64,000 nt of DNA from an uncultured Coriobacteriaceae bacterium (GCA_944322305.1 CALUOP010000009.1:1-64000); one strand, 5' to 3'. Counted from the stretch's first letter, positions 8,378 to 17,295 are shown. Translations and numbers: made by a program. Notes: a model not told the origin generated them from the sequence alone.

Positions 8378-8842
8378 TTATCCCTTGCGCGAGCGACGGC
8401 CCGCAGCGCGCTTGCCGCCCGCGGGGTCCGCCGTCTTAGGCGCGTCGCCGCCCACCGAGATGAGGTCGGGCTCGTCTGCGCCCTCGGCGCGGCGGCGCCG
8501 GCGCGCAGCCCCCGCCCCGCTCGTCGCGGCGCGCTGGTGCGCCTTGTTGATGTTGAAGAACCGGTCCACGAACTTCCACGGGCCCACGGACTCGCCGAAG
8601 GCCATCTTGAGCCCCGTGAGCCCGCCGGCGATGATGCCCACCGGCACCGCCTCGAGCAGCACCAGGCCGGCCGCGCCGATCAGCGCCCCCAGCACGATGC
8701 CGCCTGCGAGAAGCGCCGCGTTCATCCCCCAGAACTCGCCTGCGGTGACGGCGCGCTCGCCCAGCTCGGTGCCCAGGCGGAACCCGATGAGGATGCCCAG
8801 CACGCCGAGCACCGCGAAGCTCACGACAAACGCTATCTCCAC
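8378..8842 (-). CDS. Small multi-pass membrane protein, unknown function
   Basis: A 154-aa protein with three predicted membrane helices (residues about 3-22, 36-60 and 62-78) and a basic cytosolic C-terminal tail rich in Arg, Ala and Gly. It starts at GTG 8842, three bases after the stop codon of the dehydrogenase gene, with GAGGAG formed by the end of that gene, so the two are an operon. A segment GPWKFVDRFFNINKAHQ connects membrane and tail. I do not recognise the family. Confidence 0.7.
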   Translation of the reverse strand: MEIAFVVSFAVLGVLGILIGFRLGTELGERAVTAGEFWGMNAALLAGGIVLGALIGAAGLVLLEAVPVGIIAGGLTGLKMAFGESVGPWKFVDRFFNINKAHQRAATSGAGAARRRRRAEGADEPDLISVGGDAPKTADPAGGKRAAGRRSRKG

Positions 8843-8845
8843 GCG

Positions 8846-9928
8846 CTACTCCTCGCTGGCGTCGTGATGGTGGCAGCACGAGCCGTCCTCGTGGGCGCGG
8901 TCGTGTCCGCAGGTGCACTCGTGGTCGTCCTCGTGATGGTGGCCGCAGCCGCACTCCTCGCCATGGCCGTGGTCATGGCCGCAGCCGCACTCGTCGTCCT
9001 CGTGGGCGGCCGTGTACAGCGACCAGTCAAGCCCGGCCGCCACCGCGTCGGCCTCCTCCTGGTACAGCAGCGTGATGCCCTGGGTGCCCATCTCGGAGCC
9101 GCCGATGGCGTCGAGCATGTCGTAGAGGGTGAAGGCGGTCTCGGCGCCGGGCAGCGCGATCTCCTTGTCCTCGGCGGTCTGCAGCGCCAGGCCCAGGTCC
9201 TTCAGGAAGTGCTTGACCATGAAGCCGGGCTTGTAGTCGCCGTCGAGCGCCAGCGGGGCGAGCGAGCGCATGGCCCCGGAGTCGCCGGTGCCCGAGCAGA
9301 TGAGGTCGCGCACCTGAGCCTGGTCAAGGCCGCACTGCTCGGCAAAGGCCAGCGCGTCGGCCATGCCCACCATGGCGCTGGCGAGCGCCACCTGGTTGGC
9401 GAGCTTGGCCTCCTGGCCCTTGCCCGCGCCGCCGAAGCAGCAAATCTTGGACGAGAAGGTCTCGAGGATGGGGCGCACGGGCTCGATGTCGCGCTCGGTG
9501 GCGCCCACGATGAGGGTGAGCGTGCCGGCCTCGGCGCCGGACTGGCCGCCGGTCACCGGGCAGTCGAAGGCCACCTTGCCCATGACCTGCGCGGACTCGG
9601 CGATGTCGCGCGCAAGCTGCGGCGAGGAGGTCGTGAGGTCGATGAGGTAGGCGCCCTTCTTGGCGCAGCGCAGAAGCCCCTCGGTGGTGAGGTAGGTCTC
9701 CTCCACGTCCTCGGGGTAGCCCAGCATGGTGAAGACCACGTCGGCGCCGGCGGCCGCCTCGGCGGCGGAGTCGGCCCAACGCGCGCCGCGCTCGACGAGC
9801 GGCTCGGCCTTGGCCTTGGTGCGGTTATAGACGGTCAGCTCGTAGCCGGCGTCCATGATGTGGCCGGCAATGGGCGCGCCCATGATGCCGGTGCCGATGA
9901 AAGCGACCTGCTGCTTGGTGTGTGCCAT
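8846..9928 (-). CDS. 3-hydroxyisobutyrate-dehydrogenase-like enzyme with Cys/His metal tail
   Basis: Residues 1 to about 305 are a beta-hydroxyacid dehydrogenase (3-hydroxyisobutyrate/tartronate semialdehyde reductase family): Rossmann GTGIMGAPIAGHIMDAGY, substrate motif DCPVTGGQSGAEAGTLTLIVGA, and catalytic Lys in GKGQEAKLANQV. It should reduce a semialdehyde or oxidise a hydroxyacid with NAD(P)H. The last 50 residues are quite different: clustered CGCGHDHGHG, CGCGHHHEDDHECTCGHD and SCCHHHD, with about 15 His and 8 Cys. Such tails bind Ni, Zn or Cu in metallochaperones; in a dehydrogenase this is unusual. A GGAG site precedes ATG 9928. The substrate cannot be named from sequence. Confidence 0.85.
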   Translation of the reverse strand: MAHTKQQVAFIGTGIMGAPIAGHIMDAGYELTVYNRTKAKAEPLVERGARWADSAAEAAAGADVVFTMLGYPEDVEETYLTTEGLLRCAKKGAYLIDLTTSSPQLARDIAESAQVMGKVAFDCPVTGGQSGAEAGTLTLIVGATERDIEPVRPILETFSSKICCFGGAGKGQEAKLANQVALASAMVGMADALAFAEQCGLDQAQVRDLICSGTGDSGAMRSLAPLALDGDYKPGFMVKHFLKDLGLALQTAEDKEIALPGAETAFTLYDMLDAIGGSEMGTQGITLLYQEEADAVAAGLDWSLYTAAHEDDECGCGHDHGHGEECGCGHHHEDDHECTCGHDRAHEDGSCCHHHDASEE

Positions 9929-10087
9929 GAACTAGCTCCTTACGCGGGGCCTTCCCCGCCTTGGGTACCGAAAGAGTGACGTGCGGGCGAGAAGCGCGCG
10001 GCGCTTGCGGGGCGAGGTTCTTCTCGCCCGCGGGCTGCAGCCTGTCGGGGCCGCAACTCCGCGCGCTTGGGCCGCGGTCCCGTTCGC

Positions 10088-10156
10088 TGGGCCGGGGGCG
10101 ATAAGGTTCCGAAATCCGATATCGGGCGGATTTCGGGTTCTTCTCGCCCCCGGCCC
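10088..10156 (-). repeat. Palindromic element, copy 1
   Basis: A near-perfect 69-bp inverted repeat lies downstream of the degV gene. The outer stem is GGCCGGGGGCGA(T/G)AAG with its complement, and the inner stem is CCGAAATCCG. On the minus strand the centre reads GCCCGATATC, matching copies at 38214, 41151 and 63713. It could stop transcription after degV but lacks a clean T-run. Confidence 0.85.
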
Positions 10157-10194
10157 CTTGGGGCAGCTGCCCCGCCGGAGTCGAGATGTTCCCC

Positions 10195-11157
10195 TTACGC
10201 CTCGCCGCGGACGCGCCGGGCGATGCGGTCGGACATGGAGACCTTCTCGGCGCGGTTCTTGCCCCAGAACAGCACCGCCACCATGCCCGGGCCCACGTGG
10301 GCGCCGATGGTGGGGCCCACCGAGCCGCGGATGATGTTGACGTCGGCGCAGCCCGGCTCCTTGCGGATGGCCGCCTCGAGCCAGTCGGCGTCCTTCTCGG
10401 CGTCGGCCGACACGATGGTCATGGGCAGGCCGGCCTCGTGGTCGTAGTTCTCGCGGAAGCTCTTGACCAGGTTCTTCAGCGCCTTCTTGCGACCGCGGGC
10501 AACGCCGGTGAGGGTGAGCGACCCGGTAAGGTCGAACGACAGCAGCGCCTTGATGTCGAGCTTGCTGGAAAGCTGGGCCGCCGCCGGCGGGATGCGGCCG
10601 CCCGCGGCAAGGGAGTGCAGGTTGTCCAGGGTGAAGTAGCCGTGCACGTAGCTTTTGGCCTCTGCGGCCCACGCGGCGATCTCCTTGGCCGTAAGGCCCG
10701 CCGTGCGCTGGTGCACGGCCTCCAAGGCGATAAGCTCGCCGCCGGCGCAGGGCAGCGAGTTGTCGACCACGTACAGCTCGAAGCCGGGGTGGCTTGCGCG
10801 CACCTGCTCGGCCGCCTGGCACGCGGCGTCGTAGCTCGAGGAGAGCGCCGCCGGGAAGCACAGGTACACCGTGGGCGTGCCCTCCTCGGCGCAGCTCTCG
10901 AAGAACTCCAGGTAGCGGCCGATCGGCACGGCCGAGGTTGAGGCGCGCACGCCCGAGCGCAGGCGCTCGTAGAAGTCCTCGGGGGTGATGGAGGCCCACA
11001 TGTCGTCGTCGTGCACCTCCCCGTCCAAGATGTAGGGGAAGCTCAGCGCGTCCACATCGAGCGTGGCGGCAACGTCGGGGTTCAGGTCCGCGCAGGTGTC
11101 GATCACGATGCGGCAATGGTCATGGCGTGGCTCGGCGGTGTGGGAAAGGGTGGCCAT
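10195..11157 (-). CDS. DegV family fatty-acid-binding protein
   Basis: A 320-aa DegV protein. The family binds fatty acids, and FakB members present them to the kinase FakA for phospholipid synthesis. The sequence shows IVIDTCADLNPDV at the start, the TSAVP turn (residues about 90-95), VYLCFPAALSSSYDAA, and the C-terminal IRGSVGPTIGAHVGPGMVAVLFWG block, all typical. It has full family length. The start at ATG 11157 is supported by GAGAGGAGCG just upstream. No fakA is nearby, so the partner is elsewhere. Some DegV proteins have other lipid ligands, so the FakB role is inference. Confidence 0.9.
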   Translation of the reverse strand: MATLSHTAEPRHDHCRIVIDTCADLNPDVAATLDVDALSFPYILDGEVHDDDMWASITPEDFYERLRSGVRASTSAVPIGRYLEFFESCAEEGTPTVYLCFPAALSSSYDAACQAAEQVRASHPGFELYVVDNSLPCAGGELIALEAVHQRTAGLTAKEIAAWAAEAKSYVHGYFTLDNLHSLAAGGRIPPAAAQLSSKLDIKALLSFDLTGSLTLTGVARGRKKALKNLVKSFRENYDHEAGLPMTIVSADAEKDADWLEAAIRKEPGCADVNIIRGSVGPTIGAHVGPGMVAVLFWGKNRAEKVSMSDRIARRVRGEA

Positions 11158-11277
11158 TCTCGCTCCTCTCGCGTTGGGCGGCGGGAAAGCCCGCGACGCC
11201 CGTACAAACGTGCAAAGCGGCCGCCCCGTACCAGGGCGGCCGCCCAACATGCACAGCTGTGTCGTATTGTACGCGCT

Positions 11278-11859
11278 CTACGCGGTCAGCTTGGGCTTGA
11301 TGATGCCATATCCACCATTCTTACGGCGATAGATCACGTTGATGACACCGGTGAGCGAGTTCTCGAAGACGTAGAAGTCGTGCCCGATGAGGTCGGTCTC
11401 AACCAAGGCCTGCTCCTCGGTCATCGGGGCGATCTCGATGACCTTCTCGCGCACGAGCAGGTCGTCGGGCTCCTCTTCCTCCGGCTCGATAAGCTCGGCC
11501 AGGTCGTCGACGCGCTCGGCGGGGGCCACCTCGGCGGCAGACTCGCCGCGCTGGCGCCGGTCGACCACCTTGGTCTTGAACTTGCGCAGCTGGCGGGCGA
11601 TCTTGTCGGCCGCAGCGTCGATGGCCAGGTACATGTCGGAGCCGTGCTCGGCAACGCGCACCACGTAGCCGCGGCAGCGCACCGTGACTTCCACGATGGC
11701 CGGCTGCGCGATGGAGGGGTTCTTCTCGTAGCGAAGCACGACGTCAACCGTCATGGGCTCGATATCAAAGACCTTGACGGCCGTCCCGATCTTCTCGTCA
11801 ACATGAGCGCGCAGTGCGTCGGTGACCGTAGTTTTACGCCCAGAGACCGTGATTTCCAT
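11278..11859 (-). CDS. hpf: Ribosome hibernation promoting factor, long form
   Basis: A 193-aa long-form HPF, which binds the 30S decoding region and pairs ribosomes into inactive 100S dimers in stationary phase. The N-terminal domain (residues 1-105: MEITVSGRKTTVTDALRAHV, DMYLAIDAAADKIARQLRKFK) is joined by an acidic linker (EPEEEEPDDL) to the C-terminal dimerisation domain (HDFYVFENSLTGVINVIYRRKNG). I place the start at ATG 11859 because GGAG lies just before it and homologues begin there; an ATG ten codons upstream lacks a site. Confidence 0.93.
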   Translation of the reverse strand: MEITVSGRKTTVTDALRAHVDEKIGTAVKVFDIEPMTVDVVLRYEKNPSIAQPAIVEVTVRCRGYVVRVAEHGSDMYLAIDAAADKIARQLRKFKTKVVDRRQRGESAAEVAPAERVDDLAELIEPEEEEPDDLLVREKVIEIAPMTEEQALVETDLIGHDFYVFENSLTGVINVIYRRKNGGYGIIKPKLTA

Positions 11860-12044
11860 GCTCACTCCAATCTGTTGGGGACAGTACAACGTGCGTCTGC
11901 TGTGCTTGTACCCAAATTAGCGCGGGCATACGGCGTGCGTCCGGTAAGCGAAAAGGTCGGGCCGAGGTGTATACGGAGGCCGCACGTTGGATAAGGGCGC
12001 GGCACGCCCGTGCGGGCGAGAAGCGCCGGCGGCGGGCGCCGTCG

Positions 12045-13061
12045 TTAGAAGAACGTGTCCGTGGAGTTGAGCGCGGAGTGGTCGAGACCGTCGGCGCCGG
12101 TTGAGGAGGTGCCCGCAGCGTCCGTGTCCGCGGAAGAGCCGCCCGCGGCGCCGGTGCCCTCATCGCCCTCGGCGTCTGAGCTCAGCGCTGCGTCCTCGTC
12201 GTCGCTCTCCTCGGAGATCACCACGCCGGCAACCTCCATGCCCGAAAGGTCGGTCGGCAGGTCGCCGAACCAGGCGGTGCGCACCGCGTCGAGCACGCCG
12301 TTGGACGCGAGGGTGGAAAGCGCGCCGGAAACCGCCTCGGCAAGCTCCGCGTTGCCCGCGGCGACCGCCGCCACAACCTCGGACGGCGCGCCAAGCGTGC
12401 CGACAAGCGCCACGTCGTCGTAGGCGCGGGTGAGGTAGCCGCCCGCGCTGGCGTTGCACACGGCGTAGTCAACCTGGCCGGACTCCAGCGCCGACAGGCA
12501 CTCGTTCACGTTGGAGCAGCTCATCTCGGTGTAGGTGACGTTTGAGCGCTCGAGCTGCTGCTGGGAGGCCGAGCCGTCCTGCACGGCGATGCGCGCGCCC
12601 GAGAGGCTCTCGGCCGAGACCTCGGCGCCAGCCTCGCCGGTCGTCCGCGCGAACACGCCCGTGGCCTCGGTGAAGACGGAGCCGGTGGAGACGGTGTCGT
12701 CGGGAAGGGCGTCGGCCTCGGCGCCGAGGTACACGTCGGCCGTGCCGTCGGCAACGTCAGAGGGCGAGGCGTTCACCACCGAAGCGGAGAGTCCCAGCTC
12801 GGAGGCAAGGGCACGGGCAACGTCGGCCGTGTAGCCCGACGGGTTGCCCCCGGCGTCGAGCATGCCCATGGGGGCGGACGCCGTGTTCACCGCGACGGTG
12901 AGCGTGTCGGGCTCGACCAGCGCGGCAGAAGAGACCTGCGCGGTGCGCGGCTGGGAGGTTTTCTCGGAAAGGGGCGGCGTGGAAAGCGCGCAGGCGCTGA
13001 GCCCAACCAGCGCGAGCACCGCGCAGCACCCGGCGACAAAGCACGCGACCCAACGTTTCAT
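12045..13061 (-). CDS. Solute-binding lipoprotein (family 3-like)
   Basis: A 338-aa lipoprotein with signal MKRWVACFVAGCCAVLALVG and lipobox LSAC. The mature domain resembles amino-acid-type (SBP family 3) ABC binding proteins: TLTVAVNTASAPMGM, GYTADVARALASELG, ADVYLGAEADALP, ARIAVQDGSASQQQLE, CLSALESGQVDYAVCNASAGGYL. The last 75 residues are an acidic, Ser/Ala/Gly-rich disordered tail. No permease or ATPase is adjacent, so it is an orphan and could serve as a sensor rather than a transporter part. GGGGAGG precedes ATG 13061. Array 3 and 440 bp of unexplained leader lie upstream. Confidence 0.8.
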   Translation of the reverse strand: MKRWVACFVAGCCAVLALVGLSACALSTPPLSEKTSQPRTAQVSSAALVEPDTLTVAVNTASAPMGMLDAGGNPSGYTADVARALASELGLSASVVNASPSDVADGTADVYLGAEADALPDDTVSTGSVFTEATGVFARTTGEAGAEVSAESLSGARIAVQDGSASQQQLERSNVTYTEMSCSNVNECLSALESGQVDYAVCNASAGGYLTRAYDDVALVGTLGAPSEVVAAVAAGNAELAEAVSGALSTLASNGVLDAVRTAWFGDLPTDLSGMEVAGVVISEESDDEDAALSSDAEGDEGTGAAGGSSADTDAAGTSSTGADGLDHSALNSTDTFF

Positions 13062-13500
13062 GGAGCCTCCCCCTCGTTGAAAGCTATATGGTTCCCCCCA
13101 GCTGACCTGGTCTTTGCCCCCACACTTGCGCACCGGGGCGTTTGCTCGGGCCGCCGCGGCGGCCTTCACGACTAACCCGCTCGCCCGCGGGGCAACGTGC
13201 CCCAGAGGTGGTATACGGACGGTGCGACTTACTCCTAGGACGCGCCATGATCGCGCGGCGCGCACGCCGTCGCTTACGTGGACCCTTTCGGCCGCGTCTG
13301 CCTTGGGATTGAACAGGCCTCGCGCAAGGGAGCGCGTCAACGGGCACCGTACCCGCGTGCGTGCGTCTTGCACCTATTCGCAACCACAGACCTGGGAGGA
13401 ACGTGCGGCAGTATAACAAGAAGAAGCCTAACCGTAAACCTGAACTTGAATGTTTTGGACAAACGAACAGAGAGGCCGCGTCAGCCGACATGCCGACGCG
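13062..13500. other. Long leader region with no recognisable gene
   Basis: This stretch lies between the lipoprotein gene and array 3. On the minus strand, TTACGG, a 16-base gap and TATACT (13410-13415) could be a promoter for the lipoprotein gene, giving a leader of about 340 nt. I checked by eye for SRP RNA, tRNA and common riboswitch cores and saw none. Confidence 0.4.
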
Positions 13501-13508
13501 GTGCAAGC

Positions 13509-14035
13509 AGGCGAAAAGGGGTGTTCACGCAGGAGCGCGCGGGCGAGAAGGGTGTTCGTATGAGAGCGCGCGGGCGAAAAGGGTGCTCGTATGAGAGCGC
13601 GCGGGCGAAAAGAGCGTTCATACGACAAGCGTGGGCGAAAAGGACGTTCGTACGGACGCGGTTTTGTCGGCTAAGCCTTCGTACGGTATTTTTATACCGC
13701 AATGCGACCAGCTAGCGGGGAGGCGCATGCCGTAGTGCCGCCCCTACGGGCAACTCCAGTCGTATGATTGCTTTTCTCGCCCATGCCTGTCGTATGAGTG
13801 TTGTTTTCGCCCATACCCGTCGTATGAATGCCTTTTTCGCCCACGCGGTTCGTATGGACGTTGTTTTCGCCCGGCAGATCCGTACGAATGGTGATTTCGC
13901 CCACGAAGCTCGTATACGTGCTGTTTTCGCCTGCTTGGTTCGTATGAGCCGTTATTGTCGCCCGCGTGGTTCGCATGGATGGTGATTTCGCCCATGGAAC
14001 TTGCCACGAGGCTCGCACGCACGCTCTTTTCGCCT
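13509..14035. repeat. Array 3: 30-bp GGGCGAAAAGG/CGTATG repeats, inverted arms
   Basis: The left arm carries GGGCGARAAGG boxes (GCGA starts at 13511, 13543, 13574, 13605 and 13635; 30-32 bp apart), each followed by TTCGTAYG. After a centre of about 130 bp, the right arm carries the reverse complement TTTTCGCCC (TCGCC starts at 13777, 13807, 13837, 13867, 13897, 13927, 13958, 13988 and 14030), mostly exactly 30 bp apart, each unit also containing CGTATGA. The array lies between two divergently transcribed genes. Spacer bases vary between units while both boxes persist. A frame runs through the right arm as ten-residue repeats but has no ribosome site. Confidence 0.88.
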
Positions 14036-14288
14036 GGAAGCGTCCGCTCCTCCGCCCCGTGCACGCAGCAAATGCTGCCGCACGCTCTCTACCTGGAGCT
14101 GTCGTATAAACGCAACAGGTGCCCCCGCGGAGAAACGCTCGGTCGCCTCCAGCCTGCCCGCACGGGTGAGAACGACGGCGCCCCATAGGCGTTTTGCGCA
14201 TATCGGCAGCGCACGCACCGGGCCGAACGCACCGCAGCTATACTGAGCGCATCCTCCTCCCGCGTCCCGCATGTCGGGAGGGATCCGC

Positions 14289-15176
14289 ATGTACGCCGCA
14301 TCCAGCTGCAACCGAATACCCGCTGCCGAACAGACACCTACCGTCGCCGGGATACCCACCGATGTCGGGATACCCACCGGCGCCGGTATACCCACCGCCA
14401 ACTGGACATCTACCGCATGCGACCCAAGCGTTTCGGCCACCGCAGGCGCCCATGGCGATACCCGCGGCCTGGGCGCACGCCTGAGAAACGCCGCGCTCGA
14501 GCTGTTGAGCCCCACGCGCTGCATCGGCTGCGAGAAGCCCGGGGAGCTCATCTGCGCGGAGTGCCTGGAGCGCATCGAGTGGATCGACGCGGCAACGGCC
14601 TGCCTTGCGTGCGGCGCGCCCTTTGGGTCGGTCACCTGCACCGAATGCCGCGGCGCCCCCAGCGCCCTTGCCTGGTGCCTCGCCTGCGCCTCGTACGAAG
14701 AGCCGCTCCCCAGCCTCATCCGTGGCTACAAAGACGGCGGCGAGCGGCGCTTGGCCGAGGTAATCGCCGAGATGATGGCGGCGCGCTACCTCAGCGCGTG
14801 GCGCGACGCAGGCACGCGCCTTGCCGGCTGCGTGCCAGAGGCGATCGTGTTTGTGCCGGCAACGCGCGCGGCCTTTCGCCGCCGCGGGTTCGACCACATG
14901 GAGGCGGTGGCGCGCGGGCTTGCCGCCTATGTGGGCCTGCCGCTTGCCGACGCGCTTGCCAAGCGCGGGCGCGCAGACCAGCGCGAGGCCGGCCGCGCGG
15001 GGCGCCTCGCGCAGGCGCAGGGCGTCTACCAGGTGGTGCGAGACGTGCGCGGCGCGCGCCTCCTGCTTATCGACGACGTGATAACCACCGGCGCCACCAT
15101 GAACGCCGCCGCGGGCGCGCTTGTTGCCGCGGGAGCCGCGCAGGTGGCGGGCTTGGCGCTCGCCCGCGTGTGGTAA
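14289..15176 (+). CDS. comF: ComF family phosphoribosyltransferase-like protein
   Basis: A 295-aa ComF-type protein. It has an N-terminal zinc ribbon (CIGCEKPGELICAECL, ACGAPFGSVTCTECRG) and a C-terminal PRTase domain with the PRPP-binding LLIDDVITTGATMNAAAGAL; RRGFDHME is the family signature. ComF helps DNA uptake in naturally transformable bacteria and is also kept in species not known to take up DNA. ATG 14289 follows GGGAGGG. Residues 1 to about 70 are an unusual Pro/Thr/Gly-rich extension with repeats of GIPT (VAGIPTDVGIPTGAGIPT), absent from typical ComF; a start nearer LLSPTRC is possible, but I see no good codon. Confidence 0.88.
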   Translation: MYAASSCNRIPAAEQTPTVAGIPTDVGIPTGAGIPTANWTSTACDPSVSATAGAHGDTRGLGARLRNAALELLSPTRCIGCEKPGELICAECLERIEWIDAATACLACGAPFGSVTCTECRGAPSALAWCLACASYEEPLPSLIRGYKDGGERRLAEVIAEMMAARYLSAWRDAGTRLAGCVPEAIVFVPATRAAFRRRGFDHMEAVARGLAAYVGLPLADALAKRGRADQREAGRAGRLAQAQGVYQVVRDVRGARLLLIDDVITTGATMNAAAGALVAAGAAQVAGLALARVW

Positions 15177-15215
15177 CGCAAGGTGCAGGCCGTGCGCCGC
15201 CGCGGGCGCCCTCCC

Positions 15216-16781
15216 CTACTCGGGCAGCACGATCGTGAACACCGTGTGCTCGGCGTCGGACGCGCACGAGATGGTGCCGCCGTGCGCAGTGACGATCTCC
15301 TTGGCGATGGCCAGGCCCAGCCCCGCGCCGCCGCGGTTGGTGGCGCGCGCCGCGTCCAGACGGTAGAACTTCTCGAAGATCACGTCCAGCTTGGCCTTAG
15401 GGATGGGGTCGCCTTGGTTCTCGAAGCGGATCACGCAGCTGTGGTCCTCGGCGCGCTTCTCGGCCTCAACGCGGATGGCGGTGCCCTCGTAGCTGTAGGC
15501 GATGGCGTTTTTCATCACGTTGTTGAACACGCGGGCCATCTTGTCGCCGTCGACCAGCACGGTGAGCCCCAGCGGCACGGACAGCTCCACGGTCTTGCGC
15601 TGCTCGGCGAGGGTGGGATAGAACTCTTCGGCCACCTGGGCGAGCATGAGGTTCAGGTCGACGTAACCGCGCGTGAGCACGATGTCGTGGAAGTCGAAGC
15701 GCGTGATGTCGAAGAACTCCTCGATAAGCGCGTCCAAGCGGTGCGCTTTGTCCAGCGCGATGCCCGTGAAGCGCACGCGCTGCTCGGCCGGCAGGTCGGG
15801 CGCCTCGTTGAGCAGCGAGAGGTAGCCCACCACGCTTGCCAGCGGCGTCTTGAGGTCGTGCGCGAGGTAGGTCACCAGGTCGTCCTTGCGGCGCGACTCG
15901 TCGCGCAGCGCCTGCTCGCTCATGCGCTCACGCGCGCGGACGCGGTTGAGGGCGGCCTCGACCTCCAAGAAGTCGCTGTCCAGGTCGCTCCAGTCGTTCG
16001 GATTCTCGATGAGGCGGCTCACCAGGTGCTCGGCAATGGCGGAGTCGGCCTCGGCCTGGCCGTCGGCGACGCCGCGGCGGTACATGTCGCGCGCGAGGAA
16101 GAACAACCCGCACACCGCCAGGCACACCACGAAGCCCAAGAACACGAACACCCAGCGAATGTCAAGGTAGACGAGGGGAAACGCCGAGTAGATCATGCCG
16201 CCGGCGAGCATGGTGAGCCCCCAGGCGGTCCCGCCGATGATGACGGCGTGGCGCACGTCGATGAAGCGGTCGATCAGCACGTAACCGCCGAACAGCACCG
16301 CCACCAGCAACAGGAAGCTCTCGCTCAGAAGCGTGAACGTCAAAACGAGCAGCACGACAAAGGCGGCCAGGCGGCTGTTGAACAGCGTGCGCAGCCAGTC
16401 CGGAGCGGCGGCACGGCCAGGGCCGGCAGCGCGGTGAAGCGGCGCGGCGGCGGCATCGGGCGCATAGCCGTCGGACGACGCGGGCGAGAAGGGTGCGCCC
16501 GCGGCTCCGGCGCCCGCCGCATGTGAGGACGCGCCTGTGGCAGCGTTTGCCGAGCGAGCTGACGGGGCGGCGGAAGATGCCGGGGAGCCGGCCGCCGCGC
16601 GGCCGCCGTAGCCGGTGCTCTTATCCCCCGCCGCATACGCCCGCACCTCGATGGTGCGCGCAGGATCGGCAGGGTCGGGCGAGCCGGGCGCGTTCGGCCG
16701 ACCGGTCAGCGGGTTCACCGGCGTGCGCAGCGGATCCGTCTGCTGCACGGCATCCCATACATGCGGCTTTCTGATCTTCAC
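15216..16781 (-). CDS. VanS-like sensor histidine kinase
   Basis: A 521-aa membrane kinase. Residues 1-128 are a disordered Ala/Ser/Pro-rich cytosolic stretch, unusual for the family. Several membrane helices follow (about 138-232). The HisKA domain has H308 in LAHDLKTPLASVVGYL, then the N box around N424 (FNNVMKNAIAYS), G1 FENQGDPIP, F box FEKFYR and G2 GGAGLGLAIAKEI. The best resemblance is to VanS/YycG-type kinases. The start is GTG 16781 with AAGGAG upstream. Its partner regulator lies 527 bp upstream in the same direction, separated by array 4, so co-transcription would have to run through the array or the kinase has its own promoter. Confidence 0.9.
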   Translation of the reverse strand: MKIRKPHVWDAVQQTDPLRTPVNPLTGRPNAPGSPDPADPARTIEVRAYAAGDKSTGYGGRAAAGSPASSAAPSARSANAATGASSHAAGAGAAGAPFSPASSDGYAPDAAAAPLHRAAGPGRAAAPDWLRTLFNSRLAAFVVLLVLTFTLLSESFLLLVAVLFGGYVLIDRFIDVRHAVIIGGTAWGLTMLAGGMIYSAFPLVYLDIRWVFVFLGFVVCLAVCGLFFLARDMYRRGVADGQAEADSAIAEHLVSRLIENPNDWSDLDSDFLEVEAALNRVRARERMSEQALRDESRRKDDLVTYLAHDLKTPLASVVGYLSLLNEAPDLPAEQRVRFTGIALDKAHRLDALIEEFFDITRFDFHDIVLTRGYVDLNLMLAQVAEEFYPTLAEQRKTVELSVPLGLTVLVDGDKMARVFNNVMKNAIAYSYEGTAIRVEAEKRAEDHSCVIRFENQGDPIPKAKLDVIFEKFYRLDAARATNRGGAGLGLAIAKEIVTAHGGTISCASDAEHTVFTIVLPE

Positions 16782-16890
16782 GGGCTGCTCCTTCGTCCTT
16801 GATTGCGTACCAGTATACGAACGCGTGCGGACACGATTCCCGAAAGAGTTACTTAAGTTGGCACGGCGGCTTGACGGCGCCGGCGCGCGC

Positions 16891-17295
16891 CTGCCGGTTG
16901 CCCGCGGAAACTACGACCAGGGCAGGCGGCTCCTTCGGTTGCCCGCGGAAAAGTCGCGCAAGCTTTTGGTCGGTTGCGAGAACATCGATCAGGCCCTCGG
17001 CTGGTCGCGAAAATGACGGCTAGAGCCGGTGTTCCCCCTTCGGCTGGTCGCGGAAGCGTCGTGCAGAACTTTGGTTGGTCGCCGTTTCGACATTGCCGGA
17101 ACAGTTAGTCGCTCCCACGGCAGCTAACTCCCAGAAATCCGGGAGCTGCATGCAGCCCGAACGACCAAACGGGATTTACCTGCGATTATCGCGATCAACC
17201 GGAGGCCTCGATGCCGTTAGCGCAACCAACTGGAGCTTGCGCGCCACCATCGCGGCCAACCGCAGCGCGAACACCGTTAGCGCGGCAAGCGCGAG
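16891..17295. repeat. Array 4: GGTCGCGG/GCGACCAA repeats with conserved centre
   Basis: The gap between the response-regulator and kinase genes contains GGTYGCCCGCGG or GGTCGCGGAA boxes in plus orientation starting near 16896, 16937, 16972, 17003, 17046 and 17077. The reverse complement (CGACCAAACGG, GCGATCAACCGG, GCAACCAACTGG, GGCCAACCGC) runs from 17161 to 17260. The middle, about 17071-17235, matches array 2 at 3236-3400 along its length, including AGTTAGTCGC, GAAATCCGGGAG and CGACCAA. No gene is visible in the gap. Confidence 0.85.

Noticed and set aside
13062-13440. SRP RNA, 6S RNA or RNase P RNA in the long leader
   Set aside because: None of the conserved cores of these RNAs could be found on either strand.
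13084-13506. A minus-strand gene of 140 codons upstream of the lipoprotein gene
   Set aside because: It has no ribosome site, unusual composition for the genome, and no recognisable domain.
13764-13985. A small protein made of ten-residue repeats (RMNAFFAHAV type)
   Set aside because: It follows from the 30-bp DNA period; there is no ribosome site, and the left arm of the same array does not continue it.
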